Assembly (NCBI GenBank): GCA_018242685.1
Contig: JAFEBM010000051.1
Location: 1 to 55,514, forward strand
DNA length: 55,514 nt
From: Nitrospira sp.
GTDB lineage: Bacteria; Nitrospirota; Nitrospiria; Nitrospirales; Nitrospiraceae
Direction of reading: 5' to 3'
Position numbers and translations under genes: made by a program. Positions within the stretch are counted from its first letter, which is position 1; each line of letters begins with the position of its first letter. The notes under the pieces are model-generated. The model made no database searches. It was not told where the DNA came from and saw only the letters and a program-made list of their open reading frames with translations. Of this stretch, positions 6,712-15,381 are shown in pieces.

Positions 6712-8736
6712 ATGTTCGGGTTCGTAGCTCGTTATATTTTTTGTCCATGCGTTCTCTTTTCGTGGATCGCGGTGCTCGCCTATCCAGCCTCGGCACAACA
6801 AGTCGCGATGGCCGACCAGCCGGAGATCGAAGCTCCGGACGTCGTCGTAAGCGCGACCAAGACGCCGATTCCAGCCAAACAAGTCACCAGCGCCGTCGAG
6901 GTCATCACCGGCGAAGAGATGCAACAGCGAAAAATCAAGACCGTTGCAGAGGCGCTCCGCTGGGCGCAAGGACTCTCGGTCAATCAAAGCGGTGGGCCTG
7001 GCACGGCCGTGGATGTACGGATGCGTGGGGGAACGCCGGAGCAGACGATGGTGCTAATCGACGGGGCAATCGTCAATAGTGGCACGCTCGGCAGTTATGA
7101 CTTTGCCAATTTAACTTCGGACAATATCGAGCGGATCGAAATTTTGCGTGGAAGCCAGAGCATGCTCTGGGGCTCGGACGCCATGGGCGGAGTCATCAAC
7201 ATCACGACGAAGCGAGGACGAGACAAACCCAACATTTCTGCGTTTACCGAGTATGGATCATTCGATACCATTCGAGGAGGAGCCAGTCTATCCGGCAAGA
7301 AAGGTCCAATAGATTTCTCTGGATCGATCACCCGTTGGGACACGGCCGGTTTCTCGGCGATCAATTATCGGCGTGGGGCGGCTGAGCGCGATGGATACCA
7401 CAACTGGCAGGGGTCGGTTCGGCTGGGAGCGGACCTTCCCAGAGACGGGAGGCTGGAGTTTAGTTTCCGCTGGCTGAACGGGATTGTGAATTATGACGGA
7501 TTTGCGTTTAATTCAGTGACGTTTGCATCTGATCCGGCTGATGTCTTTGGAGCAAAATCGAAAGACAACCAATACATTTTTGCCGGAAATTACATGCAGC
7601 CGATCACCGATTGGTGGTCGCAAAAACTGACCTTGTCGCGAGCGACCGAATCTCTCCTCAGCGATGGCGGGACCTTCGAGCGAGATCTGGTGACCGGAGT
7701 GACAGGACCAATCGGGTTCCCCTTCAGGTCTCAAATCGAGACGACGAGCAACCGGATTGAATGGCAACACAATGTTCAGGTCGGCAAACCGCTGTTGCTG
7801 ACGGCAGGCTATCAGTTTCGAGAGCAGATCGGCAACAATACAGATCTACTCACGCAGACGGCTACCCTTTCGAACAAGACCCTCAGCAGCAATGCGGGGT
7901 TTGGAGAAGCTCAGTTGAATCTTTGGGATCGTGTATTCGGTACCGCCGGCGTTCGATATGACGCTTACAACGTCTTCGGAAGCGCCACAACGTATCGGGT
8001 GACGGGTGGGTATCTGGTCAAGGAAACCGGTACAAAGTTGCGCGGGAGTTATGCCACTGGATTTCGTGCGCCAACGATCAATCAATTGTTTTTCCCGGGT
8101 TTCGGCAACCCAAATCTGCAACCGGAAAAGAGTCAGGCGTTGGATGCGGCCATCGAACAAACATTGCCCAATGATTGGGGTTCAATCAGCGTGGGGTACT
8201 TTTGGACTCGATATCGAAACCTTATCTTGTCGGTGTTCGATCCGTCCGTGTGCACGGCTCCTAATTCGTTCGGGTTCTGCGCGCAGAATGCGGGATTAGC
8301 CAGTGCGCAAGGCGTGGAAGTCAACACGAAGTTGAAACTGTATCGTGACGGACGCTGGGTCAAGAGCTTGGACCTGCAAATCAACTATACCTATGCGGCC
8401 ACGCGCGACCTCAGCAGTGGCCCGGATACGCGTCTTCCGAAGTGGCCGCTTCATCAAGTCACGACGATCATCAGCTATCAGCCCATTGAAGGTCTGCACG
8501 CTAATCTGGAAGGGCGCTACTTTGGGCAGCGATTTAACAACGTTGGGAATGAAGGATCGATTCCTTCGCTATTCGTCTGGAATCTGTCCGCAAGTTACGA
8601 TGTCACGAAACAGGTCCAGGCTTACTTGCGTTTCGATAACATGTTCAATGAGAAGTACGAAGAGGTTCTCTTCTTCGGAACTCCAATTCGCTCTATTTTT
8701 GGAGGCGTGCGGATCAATTATGATCTGCCGGTCTAG
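6712..8736 (+). CDS. btuB: TonB-dependent outer membrane corrinoid receptor (BtuB-like)
   Basis: The 674-residue product imports corrinoids across the outer membrane with TonB energy. A signal peptide ends near PASAQQ (about residue 26). A TonB box-like DVVVSATK follows near residue 43, then the plug domain with VRMRGG, MVLIDG and the IEILRGSQSMLWGSDAMGG region, then a 22-strand type barrel. The start at 6712 has GGGAGG five bases upstream; longer frames run back into the riboswitch. It ends in VRINYDLPV without the usual terminal aromatic residue. The riboswitch in front and the corrinoid genes behind make B12 or a related corrinoid the likely ligand. Confidence 0.92.
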   Translation: MFGFVARYIFCPCVLFSWIAVLAYPASAQQVAMADQPEIEAPDVVVSATKTPIPAKQVTSAVEVITGEEMQQRKIKTVAEALRWAQGLSVNQSGGPGTAVDVRMRGGTPEQTMVLIDGAIVNSGTLGSYDFANLTSDNIERIEILRGSQSMLWGSDAMGGVINITTKRGRDKPNISAFTEYGSFDTIRGGASLSGKKGPIDFSGSITRWDTAGFSAINYRRGAAERDGYHNWQGSVRLGADLPRDGRLEFSFRWLNGIVNYDGFAFNSVTFASDPADVFGAKSKDNQYIFAGNYMQPITDWWSQKLTLSRATESLLSDGGTFERDLVTGVTGPIGFPFRSQIETTSNRIEWQHNVQVGKPLLLTAGYQFREQIGNNTDLLTQTATLSNKTLSSNAGFGEAQLNLWDRVFGTAGVRYDAYNVFGSATTYRVTGGYLVKETGTKLRGSYATGFRAPTINQLFFPGFGNPNLQPEKSQALDAAIEQTLPNDWGSISVGYFWTRYRNLILSVFDPSVCTAPNSFGFCAQNAGLASAQGVEVNTKLKLYRDGRWVKSLDLQINYTYAATRDLSSGPDTRLPKWPLHQVTTIISYQPIEGLHANLEGRYFGQRFNNVGNEGSIPSLFVWNLSASYDVTKQVQAYLRFDNMFNEKYEEVLFFGTPIRSIFGGVRINYDLPV

Positions 8737-8742
8737 CGATAG

Positions 8743-10137
8743 ATGAAGAATTATCCCCGACTGGTCATCGCTGGGACATCAAGCGGCGTCGGAAAAACGA
8801 CCGCGACGTTGGCAATTCTGACGGCTCTGCGAGAACGTGGCCGCCTCGTCCAGCCGTTCAAGGTTGGGCCCGACTTTATCGATCCGAGTCATCATCGGGC
8901 TGCCACCGGCCGCCCGTCTCGAAATCTCGATGGCTGGATGCTGGGAGCAGACCTTAATCATTCGATTTTCGCTCGCGCCGCAGCCGATGCGGATCTCTCC
9001 ATCATCGAAGGGATGATGGGATTGTTTGACGGCAGCTCGCCGGTGAATGAGGTCGGCAGCACGGCTGAATTGGCAAAGCAATTGAACGCCCCTGTGCTGC
9101 TCGTCGTTGATGGAAGCGCGATGGCCCGTTCCGCCGCCGCAATGGTGACGGGTTATGCGCATTTCGATCCCGCATTGCGCGTGACGGGGGTCTTGTTCAA
9201 TCGTGTCGGAAGCGATGGCCATTACCAACTATTGAAGGCAGCCGTGGAACAGGAGACAGATGTGATTCCTGTGGGATATTTGCGCCCTGATGTCTCTATG
9301 GCAATTCCCGATCGGCATCTCGGGTTGGTCATGGCAATGGAACAAGGCGATGGTCAGCTCTACCAGCGGTTGGCGAAGGCAGCGCTGGAGACGGTCAATC
9401 TGGATCGCATCGAGGCGCTGGCCCATTCATCCGGCACGTTGCCGGAAGCGATCTCTCAGCCGATCATGAAGAACCGCGATCGCACGGTCCGCATTGGTGT
9501 CGCGCAAGATCGGGCCTTTTGTTTTTACTATCCGGACAATCTTGACGTGCTGAAAGCGGCCGGAGCTGAAGTCGTGACGTTTTCTCCGTTAAGCGACCAA
9601 GTATTGCCGGAGATCGAGATGTTGTATCTCGGCGGTGGATATCCGGAGTTGCATGGCGAGGCGCTGGCCAAGAACACCGCCATGCGAGCCGCAGTCAAAC
9701 GGTTTGCCGAGCGAGGCGGAGTGATCTATGCAGAATGCGGCGGGTTGATGTATCTCACGGAATCGATCCGTGATTTTGATGGCCGCTCGCATGAAATGGT
9801 CGGCATCTTTCCGGCTGAAACAGTCATGCGGAAACGGAGCCTCACGTTGGGGTATCGAACGGTGGAATGTTCCCGACGCTGTATCCTTGGTGAAGTCGGC
9901 GTCACGGCACGGGGCCATGAGTTTCATTATTCCACGCTGGTTGCGCGAGAGCCTCTTCAGTACGCCTGTGCACTGAGTGATGCAGACGGACGCTCAAAGG
10001 GGGAGGACGGATTGACAAAACACAACGTGCTGGCCCTCTATACCCATCTGCACTTTGCCAGGCAGCCCCGGATCGGGACAGCACTGGTGGATGTTGCCCG
10101 TCAATCCGCCGTTCGGATGTCCATGAATGCTGGTTGA
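8743..10137 (+). CDS. cbiA: Cobyrinate a,c-diamide synthase
   Basis: This glutamine-dependent amidotransferase amidates the a and c side chains of (hydrogeno)cobyrinic acid using ATP. The 464-residue product has an N-terminal dethiobiotin synthetase-like ATPase domain with P-loop GTSSGVGKT at 11-19, FKVGPDFIDP, and a C-terminal class I glutaminase domain with nucleophile Cys332 in AECGG and a His in HEFHYST. It starts six bases after btuB. It is the only enzyme of the ring-modification branch in the window; without the corrin-ring genes nearby its substrate must come from elsewhere in the genome or from incomplete corrinoids. Confidence 0.93.
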   Translation: MKNYPRLVIAGTSSGVGKTTATLAILTALRERGRLVQPFKVGPDFIDPSHHRAATGRPSRNLDGWMLGADLNHSIFARAAADADLSIIEGMMGLFDGSSPVNEVGSTAELAKQLNAPVLLVVDGSAMARSAAAMVTGYAHFDPALRVTGVLFNRVGSDGHYQLLKAAVEQETDVIPVGYLRPDVSMAIPDRHLGLVMAMEQGDGQLYQRLAKAALETVNLDRIEALAHSSGTLPEAISQPIMKNRDRTVRIGVAQDRAFCFYYPDNLDVLKAAGAEVVTFSPLSDQVLPEIEMLYLGGGYPELHGEALAKNTAMRAAVKRFAERGGVIYAECGGLMYLTESIRDFDGRSHEMVGIFPAETVMRKRSLTLGYRTVECSRRCILGEVGVTARGHEFHYSTLVAREPLQYACALSDADGRSKGEDGLTKHNVLALYTHLHFARQPRIGTALVDVARQSAVRMSMNAG

Positions 10138-10142
10138 TCGTC

Positions 10143-10742
10143 ATGACGGATCAAGTCGAACATAAAGTTAAAATGGAACGCCTTAAGGCGTCGGTTGATC
10201 GGCGCATCGAGGAAGCGCAACAGGAGAAGGGCCTCTTGATCGTCCATACCGGTGCCGGTAAAGGGAAGACGACCGCCGCGCTGGGGATGGTGCTGCGCTG
10301 CATCGGCCATGGCTGGAAGGTCGCGATCGTACAATTCATCAAAGGCGCTATCGACACCGCGGAAGAGCGCGCTCTAAAATCTTTTGGCGATCGAGTCATC
10401 TTCCTCCGGATGGGAGAAGGCTATACCTGGGAAACTCAAGATCGTGCGCGAGACATGCAGTTTGCACAACAGGCGTGGAATGCGGCTTGTGAGTTCCTGC
10501 GCGATGCGTCCTATGCCATGGTCGTCCTCGACGAGTTCAATATCGCGCTGCAGTATGACTATATCCGCCTTGAAGAGGTATTGTCGGTGCTTCGCGATCG
10601 TCCACCGATGCAACATGTGGTGATCACCGGTAGAGGAGGACCGGCGGCGCTTCTGGAAGAGGCGGATCTGGTGACGGAGATGAAACAAGTGAAGCATCCG
10701 TTCCGAAAAGGCGTCAAGGCACAGCCGGGAGTTGAATTTTGA
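10143..10742 (+). CDS. cobO: Cob(I)yrinic acid a,c-diamide adenosyltransferase, CobO/BtuR type
   Basis: The 199-residue enzyme transfers the adenosyl group of ATP to the cob(I) centre of corrinoids. The P-loop HTGAGKGKTT is at about 35-44, followed by IVQFIKG, MGEGYTW and VLDEFNIALQYDY, all family signatures. The ATG at 10143 lies five bases after the cbiA stop; an in-frame TTG at 10134 is less likely. A second, unrelated adenosyltransferase (PduO type) lies 1.7 kb downstream in the same operon. Confidence 0.92.
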   Translation: MTDQVEHKVKMERLKASVDRRIEEAQQEKGLLIVHTGAGKGKTTAALGMVLRCIGHGWKVAIVQFIKGAIDTAEERALKSFGDRVIFLRMGEGYTWETQDRARDMQFAQQAWNAACEFLRDASYAMVVLDEFNIALQYDYIRLEEVLSVLRDRPPMQHVVITGRGGPAALLEEADLVTEMKQVKHPFRKGVKAQPGVEF

Positions 10743-10954
10743 GAGGACCGGTCCAGAAAACCTGCGGACGCTGCGGACAGGCGTTTCAATGTGGCGGATA
10801 CCGGTGTTGGTGCGGGACGATCGGTGTGACAGAAGGACAAATGGATTGGATCGCCGCCCGGTATGAGGATTGTCTTTGTCCAGTGTGTTTGGGAAAGATC
10901 GTGACCGGTGAGCTTGGATCTCAGACAGCACAGCCTGATCAGCGTACTTCATGA
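10739..10954 (+). CDS. Cysteine-rich CWC family small protein
   Basis: The 71-residue product has eight Cys arranged as CGRC, then C-x-x-x-x-C-W-C (YRCWCG) and a C-terminal C-L-C-P-V-C-L. This is the pattern of the small cysteine-rich CWC family, which probably binds a metal such as zinc. Its function is unknown. It starts with TTG overlapping the cobO stop (TTGA) and lies between the adenosyltransferase and the BtuM-like transporter, so it should be co-expressed with corrinoid genes. Whether it handles cobalt or is only a passenger cannot be told. Confidence 0.7.
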   Translation: MRGPVQKTCGRCGQAFQCGGYRCWCGTIGVTEGQMDWIAARYEDCLCPVCLGKIVTGELGSQTAQPDQRTS

Positions 10955-11014
10955 CACATATGCTGGGGATATTCGACGTCGGTTATTCCACAACCAGATA
11001 AGAGGCATGACAAC

Positions 11015-11614
11015 ATGATTGTACATTCATTTCGAGTGCAACTCGTCCTGGGTCTCACATTGGCTACTCTCATGGCAGCGACACGGGGCCACCATTTTGG
11101 CGCGCTCGAATATTTGCCGACTGCGTCCTGGGCTGTCTTCTTTCTTGCCGGCATCTATCTCAGCTCCCGCTGGGTCCTCCCGGCGCTGCTGACCGAAGCC
11201 GCGCTGCTCGACTTTACCGCCATCACCTGGGGAGGAGTCGATAGTTTCTGTGTCAGTCCCGCCTATGGTTTCTTGTTGCCGGCCTATGGCATGTTATGGG
11301 GAGCCGGGCGCTGGTACGCCAGGCGTCACCAGGAGAGGGCAATCACGCTGCTTCCACTGTCGCTGAGTGTAGCTGTCGGCACAGCGCTCTGTGAATTAAT
11401 TTCAAGCGGCGGCTTTTACTTTTTCTCCGGCCGTTTCGAACAGACGAATCTGATACAGTTCGCCGCGCGCTTCGTTCACTACTTTCCATGGTCTTTCTCC
11501 GCACTGTTGTTTTATACGGGTATCGCCGGTGTCATACATACGTTCTTCAGCGCGACTCGTGCATGGACAGTGCGGAACAACAGGATTGAGGACATCCAAC
11601 TAGGCGAGCGGTGA
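11015..11614 (+). CDS. btuM: BtuM-like corrinoid transporter (solitary ECF-type S component)
   Basis: The 199-residue integral membrane protein has about six predicted helices. Features matching the BtuM family of cobalamin transporters as I recall it are the N-terminal TRGHHFG, the TASWAVFFLAG helix, and DSFCVSPAYGFLLPAYG with Cys79. In characterised BtuM a Cys at this place coordinates cobalt and supports decyanation of cyanocobalamin. No ECF ATPases or EcfT partner are encoded nearby, as is usual for BtuM. AAGAGG lies upstream of the ATG. The gene sits within the corrinoid operon, giving a second inner membrane route beside BtuCD. The identification rests on motifs and context, not a search. 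Confidence 0.7.
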   Translation: MIVHSFRVQLVLGLTLATLMAATRGHHFGALEYLPTASWAVFFLAGIYLSSRWVLPALLTEAALLDFTAITWGGVDSFCVSPAYGFLLPAYGMLWGAGRWYARRHQERAITLLPLSLSVAVGTALCELISSGGFYFFSGRFEQTNLIQFAARFVHYFPWSFSALLFYTGIAGVIHTFFSATRAWTVRNNRIEDIQLGER

Positions 11615-11642
11615 GTCCAGACCGGCAGAAAGAAGGAATAGC

Positions 11643-12410
11643 ATGCCCGGTAAAACCAGTACCGTCGGAACTGCACGATCTTATCGTGAAGAAGTAGTTC
11701 CGGCATCGGGCGCCGCCCGACAATATGACGGTTTCCACCACGCGTTCACCACGGCGGAGCGCGATGCCGTCTATCGGGCGATCTTTGAGCGCCGTGATGT
11801 CCGCCGCAACTTTCTGCCGACACCGATCCCGGAGCATATTTTGAAACGTGTGCTGACCGCGGCCCACCATGCCGGGTCCGTTGGATTCATGCAGCCATGG
11901 GATTTTGTGGTGGTCAGTGATCGGTCGACCAAACGCGCAGTGAAACGAATGTTCCAAAAAACCAATGCCGAAGCCGCAACCCGATACCGGGGAAAGCGTG
12001 CTGCGCTCTACCGAAATCTTAAGCTTGAAGGGATCGAGGAAGCTCCGATCAATCTCGGTGTGACCTGCAGCCGCCAGCGGGGAGGTCCTCATGTGCTGGG
12101 CCGCTCCACGGTGCGTGACACGGATCTCTATAGCACCTGTTGCGCCATTCAAAACCTCTGGTTGGCCGCGCGTGCGGAAGGCATCGGAGTGGGATGGGTC
12201 AGCATCCTGGATCACAGTGCCTTGAAACGGGTGTTGGGAGTGCCCAAGCCGGTCAAAGTACTGGCCTATCTTTGTCTGGGATATGTATCGAACTTTGCGA
12301 CACGACCGGATTTAGAAACTGCAGGATGGCGTGAACGGATTCCGCTGGAACATCTCATTCACTATGAGTCATGGGGCAATACGGTAATTGAGCGTAAGGG
12401 GAAACGGTGA
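11643..12410 (+). CDS. bluB: 5,6-dimethylbenzimidazole synthase
   Basis: BluB is a nitroreductase-like enzyme that breaks down reduced FMN with oxygen to form 5,6-dimethylbenzimidazole (DMB), the lower ligand of B12. The 255-residue product shows the family stretches ERRDVRRNF, AHHAGSVGFMQPWDF, ligand-binding YRNLKLEGI and the C-terminal GWVSILD with LCLGYV. About 40 residues precede the fold. The gene is between btuM and the PduO-type adenosyltransferase, with ATGA overlap at its end. Its presence implies an aerobic or microaerobic organism that prefers DMB-type cobamides. Confidence 0.92.
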   Translation: MPGKTSTVGTARSYREEVVPASGAARQYDGFHHAFTTAERDAVYRAIFERRDVRRNFLPTPIPEHILKRVLTAAHHAGSVGFMQPWDFVVVSDRSTKRAVKRMFQKTNAEAATRYRGKRAALYRNLKLEGIEEAPINLGVTCSRQRGGPHVLGRSTVRDTDLYSTCCAIQNLWLAARAEGIGVGWVSILDHSALKRVLGVPKPVKVLAYLCLGYVSNFATRPDLETAGWRERIPLEHLIHYESWGNTVIERKGKR

Positions 12411-13006
12411 TGCGGATTACGAAGGTCTATACCAGAACCGGCGATGCAGGGAAAACACGATTGGCCGGCGGACAGCAAGTATGGAAAGACAGTTTGCGCG
12501 TTGAAGCCTATGGGGCTGTCGATGAGCTCAATGCGTCGGTCGGTGTGGTGCGGGTCATCAATGCCGACATGAAAGAGGAATCCCCGGCGGCCCAACAACT
12601 CGAAGACGAGTTGCGCCGGGTACAGAACAAGTTGTTCGATGTCGGCAGCATTCTCGCGACGGCGCCGGGGCAGACATTCAAGAATATGCCGCAGGTGGTG
12701 CCACAGGATGTGTTGCGCTTGGAAAAACTGATGGATCGTTGTCAAAAAGATTTGGAGCCGCTCAAAGAGTTCATCCTGCCGGGAGGCGGGAAAGTATCCG
12801 GTTTTCTTCATCAAGCCAGGACGATCTGCCGTCGGGCCGAACGGGTATGTATCGCTCTGTCAAAAATGGAGCCGGTCGATCCGACGATCATCAAGTTCCT
12901 CAATCGGCTGAGCGATGCGCTGTTCGTCTTGGGTCGCTGGGTGGCCAAGACGCAGGGCGAGCCGGAATTCTTATGGGAACGCGATGTCGCAAAAAAAGTC
13001 GAGTAA
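12410..13006 (+). CDS. pduO: Corrinoid adenosyltransferase, PduO type
   Basis: This 198-residue protein belongs to the PduO/MMAB family of ATP:cob(I)alamin adenosyltransferases, structurally unrelated to CobO. It has the N-terminal TRTGDAGKTRLAGG, the mid-region LDALNA-like stretch DELNASVG, and the C-terminal FILPGGGKVSGFLHQARTICRRAER active-site helix with RLSDALFVLGRW. The ATG at 12410 overlaps the bluB stop and has AAGGGG upstream. Having both families in one operon suggests division of labour, for example between salvage and de novo substrates or precursor and complete corrinoids. Confidence 0.92.
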   Translation: MRITKVYTRTGDAGKTRLAGGQQVWKDSLRVEAYGAVDELNASVGVVRVINADMKEESPAAQQLEDELRRVQNKLFDVGSILATAPGQTFKNMPQVVPQDVLRLEKLMDRCQKDLEPLKEFILPGGGKVSGFLHQARTICRRAERVCIALSKMEPVDPTIIKFLNRLSDALFVLGRWVAKTQGEPEFLWERDVAKKVE

Positions 13007-13544
13007 ACATCGACCAGCAAGAAAAGCAGAAAGCCGCATCATTTTTGTGCTTGGCGGAGCATCGTCAGGAAAAAGTGAGACCGCACTTCAATTAGCCGGC
13101 TCACGAGGGCCGCGCGCGTTCGTCGCCACAGGGCAGGGGTTGGATGATGAAATGGCGGCACGAATCGTTCGGCACCAGGCTACACGTTCGACGGATTGGG
13201 AGACCGTTGAAGAGCCGCTTGAAGTGGTGGCATGGTTTGCCAAGCAGGGTCCTCGGTATCGGACGATTCTCTTCGATTGCGTCACATTGTGGTTGAGTAA
13301 TCTGGTCGGAACCGGCCTAAAAGAATCGGCCGTTTTCGCGCGAGTTGAAATGCTTTTGCAGATGATGCAGACCGCAGCGGCCAGAGTAGTCATCGTCAGC
13401 AATGAGTTAGGATTCGGTCTGGTTCCGACTGAGCCGTCGGGACGAGCATTTCGTGATCTTGCCGGACGAGTGAATCAACAGATCGCCGCCGGAGCGGATG
13501 AAGTGCACCTGGTTGTCACTGGAATATCGCTTCGCCTGAAATGA
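12984..13544 (+). CDS. cobU: Adenosylcobinamide kinase / adenosylcobinamide-phosphate guanylyltransferase
   Basis: CobU phosphorylates adenosylcobinamide and then attaches GMP, activating it for nucleotide loop assembly. The 186-residue product has P-loop GGASSGKS at about 24-31, FVATGQG, the RIVRHQATRS stretch containing the His that becomes guanylylated, and FDCVTLWLSNL with VSNELGFGLVP. About 17 basic residues precede the fold. The start (12984) lies inside the end of the preceding gene by 23 bases; the start codon of the next gene overlaps its stop region. Confidence 0.9.
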   Translation: MSQKKSSKHRPARKAESRIIFVLGGASSGKSETALQLAGSRGPRAFVATGQGLDDEMAARIVRHQATRSTDWETVEEPLEVVAWFAKQGPRYRTILFDCVTLWLSNLVGTGLKESAVFARVEMLLQMMQTAAARVVIVSNELGFGLVPTEPSGRAFRDLAGRVNQQIAAGADEVHLVVTGISLRLK

Positions 13545-13558
13545 ATAGAGGAGCCGTC

Positions 13559-14611
13559 ATGTCGATACAGGACCTATGCCGTCTGATTCAACCTCTCGAT
13601 GCGAATCTGCAGGGGAAAGCACAAGCCCGATTGGATCGGCTGACCAAGCCGCTCGGTAGTCTCGGGCGTCTCGAAGAATTGGCGGCGTCCTACATCGCCA
13701 TCACCGGCGAGCTGAAGCCGAATGTTCCGCGCGCTGTCGTATTTACCTTTGCCGCTGATCATGGAGTGGCTGTGGAAGGGGTGAGCGCCTATCCACGGGA
13801 AGTTACTCCTCAAATGGTATTGAATTTTCTGCGGGGTGGTGCCGGTGTGAATGTGTTGGCACGGCATGCCGGTGTGGATGTGAGAGTGGTGGATATCGGC
13901 GTCGATTATGAGTTCGGCGCCGTGCCCGGTCTTCTTGATCGAAAAGTCATGAGAGGCACACACAATCTGGCGGTTGAATCGGCGATGACACGCAGCCAAG
14001 CAGAGCAGGCCGTCATGGTCGGAGTTGAACTGGCCACAGAAGCCGTGCGGGAAGGTATCGGCCTGATCGGCACCGGTGAGATGGGTATCGGTAATACAAC
14101 ACCAAGCGCCGCTATTACGGCGGTGATGACGGGCCGACCAGCAGCAGAGGTGACTGGACGAGGGACCGGCATCGACGAGTCCGGCCGCATGCACAAGGCG
14201 GCGGTGATACAGCGGGCGGTGGAACGGCATTGTCCCAATCCGGCAGACCCACTCGATGTCCTGGCGAAGGTCGGGGGACTGGAAATCGGTGGATTGGCCG
14301 GGCTGATGCTCGGTGCGGCGGCGGCTCGAGTGCCTGTCGTGTTGGATGGATTCATTGCCGGAGCCGCGGCGTTGATTGCCGTCAGGCTTCAGCCCTTGTG
14401 TCGTGAGTATCTCATTGCCTCTCATCGTTCGGTCGAACAAGGGCATCGCGCGGTCTTGGACCATCTAAAGCTGAAACCGCTGTTGGATCTCGACTTGCGC
14501 CTTGGCGAAGGGACCGGGGCCTGTTTGGGAATGGATCTGGTTTGTGCCGCAATCAAGATTTACACGGAAATGGCAACGTTCGACGAAGCAGGCGTGTCCG
14601 ACAAGGCGTAA
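13559..14611 (+). CDS. cobT: Nicotinate-nucleotide:dimethylbenzimidazole phosphoribosyltransferase
   Basis: CobT makes alpha-ribazole phosphate from DMB and nicotinate mononucleotide. The 350-residue product shows KPLGSLGRLEELA near the N terminus, FAADHGVAVEGVSAYP, GEMGIGNTTPSAAI and the catalytic Glu region LRLGEGTGACLGM near the C terminus. The ATG at 13559 is preferred over an in-frame ATG at 13541 because GAGGAG lies seven bases upstream. It is the partner of BluB, which supplies DMB, and of CobU and CobS in the same operon. Confidence 0.93.
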   Translation: MSIQDLCRLIQPLDANLQGKAQARLDRLTKPLGSLGRLEELAASYIAITGELKPNVPRAVVFTFAADHGVAVEGVSAYPREVTPQMVLNFLRGGAGVNVLARHAGVDVRVVDIGVDYEFGAVPGLLDRKVMRGTHNLAVESAMTRSQAEQAVMVGVELATEAVREGIGLIGTGEMGIGNTTPSAAITAVMTGRPAAEVTGRGTGIDESGRMHKAAVIQRAVERHCPNPADPLDVLAKVGGLEIGGLAGLMLGAAAARVPVVLDGFIAGAAALIAVRLQPLCREYLIASHRSVEQGHRAVLDHLKLKPLLDLDLRLGEGTGACLGMDLVCAAIKIYTEMATFDEAGVSDKA

Positions 14612-14616
14612 CAGGT

Positions 14617-15381
14617 ATGGGAACTGTGGCTCGTCCATTTATTTTTGCCTGCCATTTTCTGACGACGGTCTCCTTAAGCCGGACTCATCATGAACCCACC
14701 GCACCGGAGCTGGCCGCATCGATGGCATGGTATCCGGTCGTCGGCTTGTTGATCGGCGGTGGGCTCATCGTGACTGACTTAGGATTGACCGCGATGTTAT
14801 CGCCCGCTGTCGTGAATGTGCTCCTGATCGTGCTGTTGGTGTTGTTGACACGTGGGCTTCATCAGGACGGGTTGGCCGACACATTGGATGGATTGGCGGG
14901 AGGCCGTACCGCGGCGGAACGGCTTTCGATCATGCGCGATCCGCGCATCGGCGCAATCGGCGCAACAGGGCTTTTCCTTTCGCTGATTCTCCGGTATGCC
15001 GGGTTGATGGTGTTGCCGCATGAGTTGCGGTTGCCCGCTCTACTCTGCATGCCGGCAATGGGACGTTGGGCGATGGTCACGTCGGCTTGGATTTCGCCCT
15101 ATGCCAGAACAGAAGGAGGATTGGCGGCGCCGTTCCTCACCCATCTGTCGTGGCGGCATGTTGCCATATCCACTGTGGTCTTGACGATCGCGCTGGCAGG
15201 AGGCTTTGGAGCAGTCGGTGCCTGTCTCATTCTCCTGGCTGGGACTCTGATCGTCCTTGCCGGCTGGAGAACCTGCCGTCGCTGGTTCGTCGGGATCACC
15301 GGAGATACGCTTGGGGCAGTCAACGAAGTGATCGAGATTCTCTTCCTGCTGCTCGTTCCTCTCTTGCTCCGGTTATCATGA
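14617..15381 (+). CDS. cobS: Adenosylcobinamide-GDP ribazoletransferase (cobalamin synthase)
   Basis: CobS is the membrane enzyme that joins AdoCbi-GDP with alpha-ribazole (phosphate) to form the cobamide. The 254-residue product has about six transmembrane helices, the FLTTV and WYPVVGLLIGG N-terminal region, and the conserved HQDGLADTLDGLAGG with RDPRIGAIG, which binds metal and phosphate. The ATG at 14617 lies five bases after the cobT stop. Its stop overlaps the cbiB start by four bases. Confidence 0.92.
   Translation: MGTVARPFIFACHFLTTVSLSRTHHEPTAPELAASMAWYPVVGLLIGGGLIVTDLGLTAMLSPAVVNVLLIVLLVLLTRGLHQDGLADTLDGLAGGRTAAERLSIMRDPRIGAIGATGLFLSLILRYAGLMVLPHELRLPALLCMPAMGRWAMVTSAWISPYARTEGGLAAPFLTHLSWRHVAISTVVLTIALAGGFGAVGACLILLAGTLIVLAGWRTCRRWFVGITGDTLGAVNEVIEILFLLLVPLLLRLS

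Noticed and set aside
13574..14464. Minus-strand open frame of 296 codons
   Set aside because: It is entirely antisense to cobT, which has all family motifs; the composition is typical of a shadow frame in GC-rich DNA.
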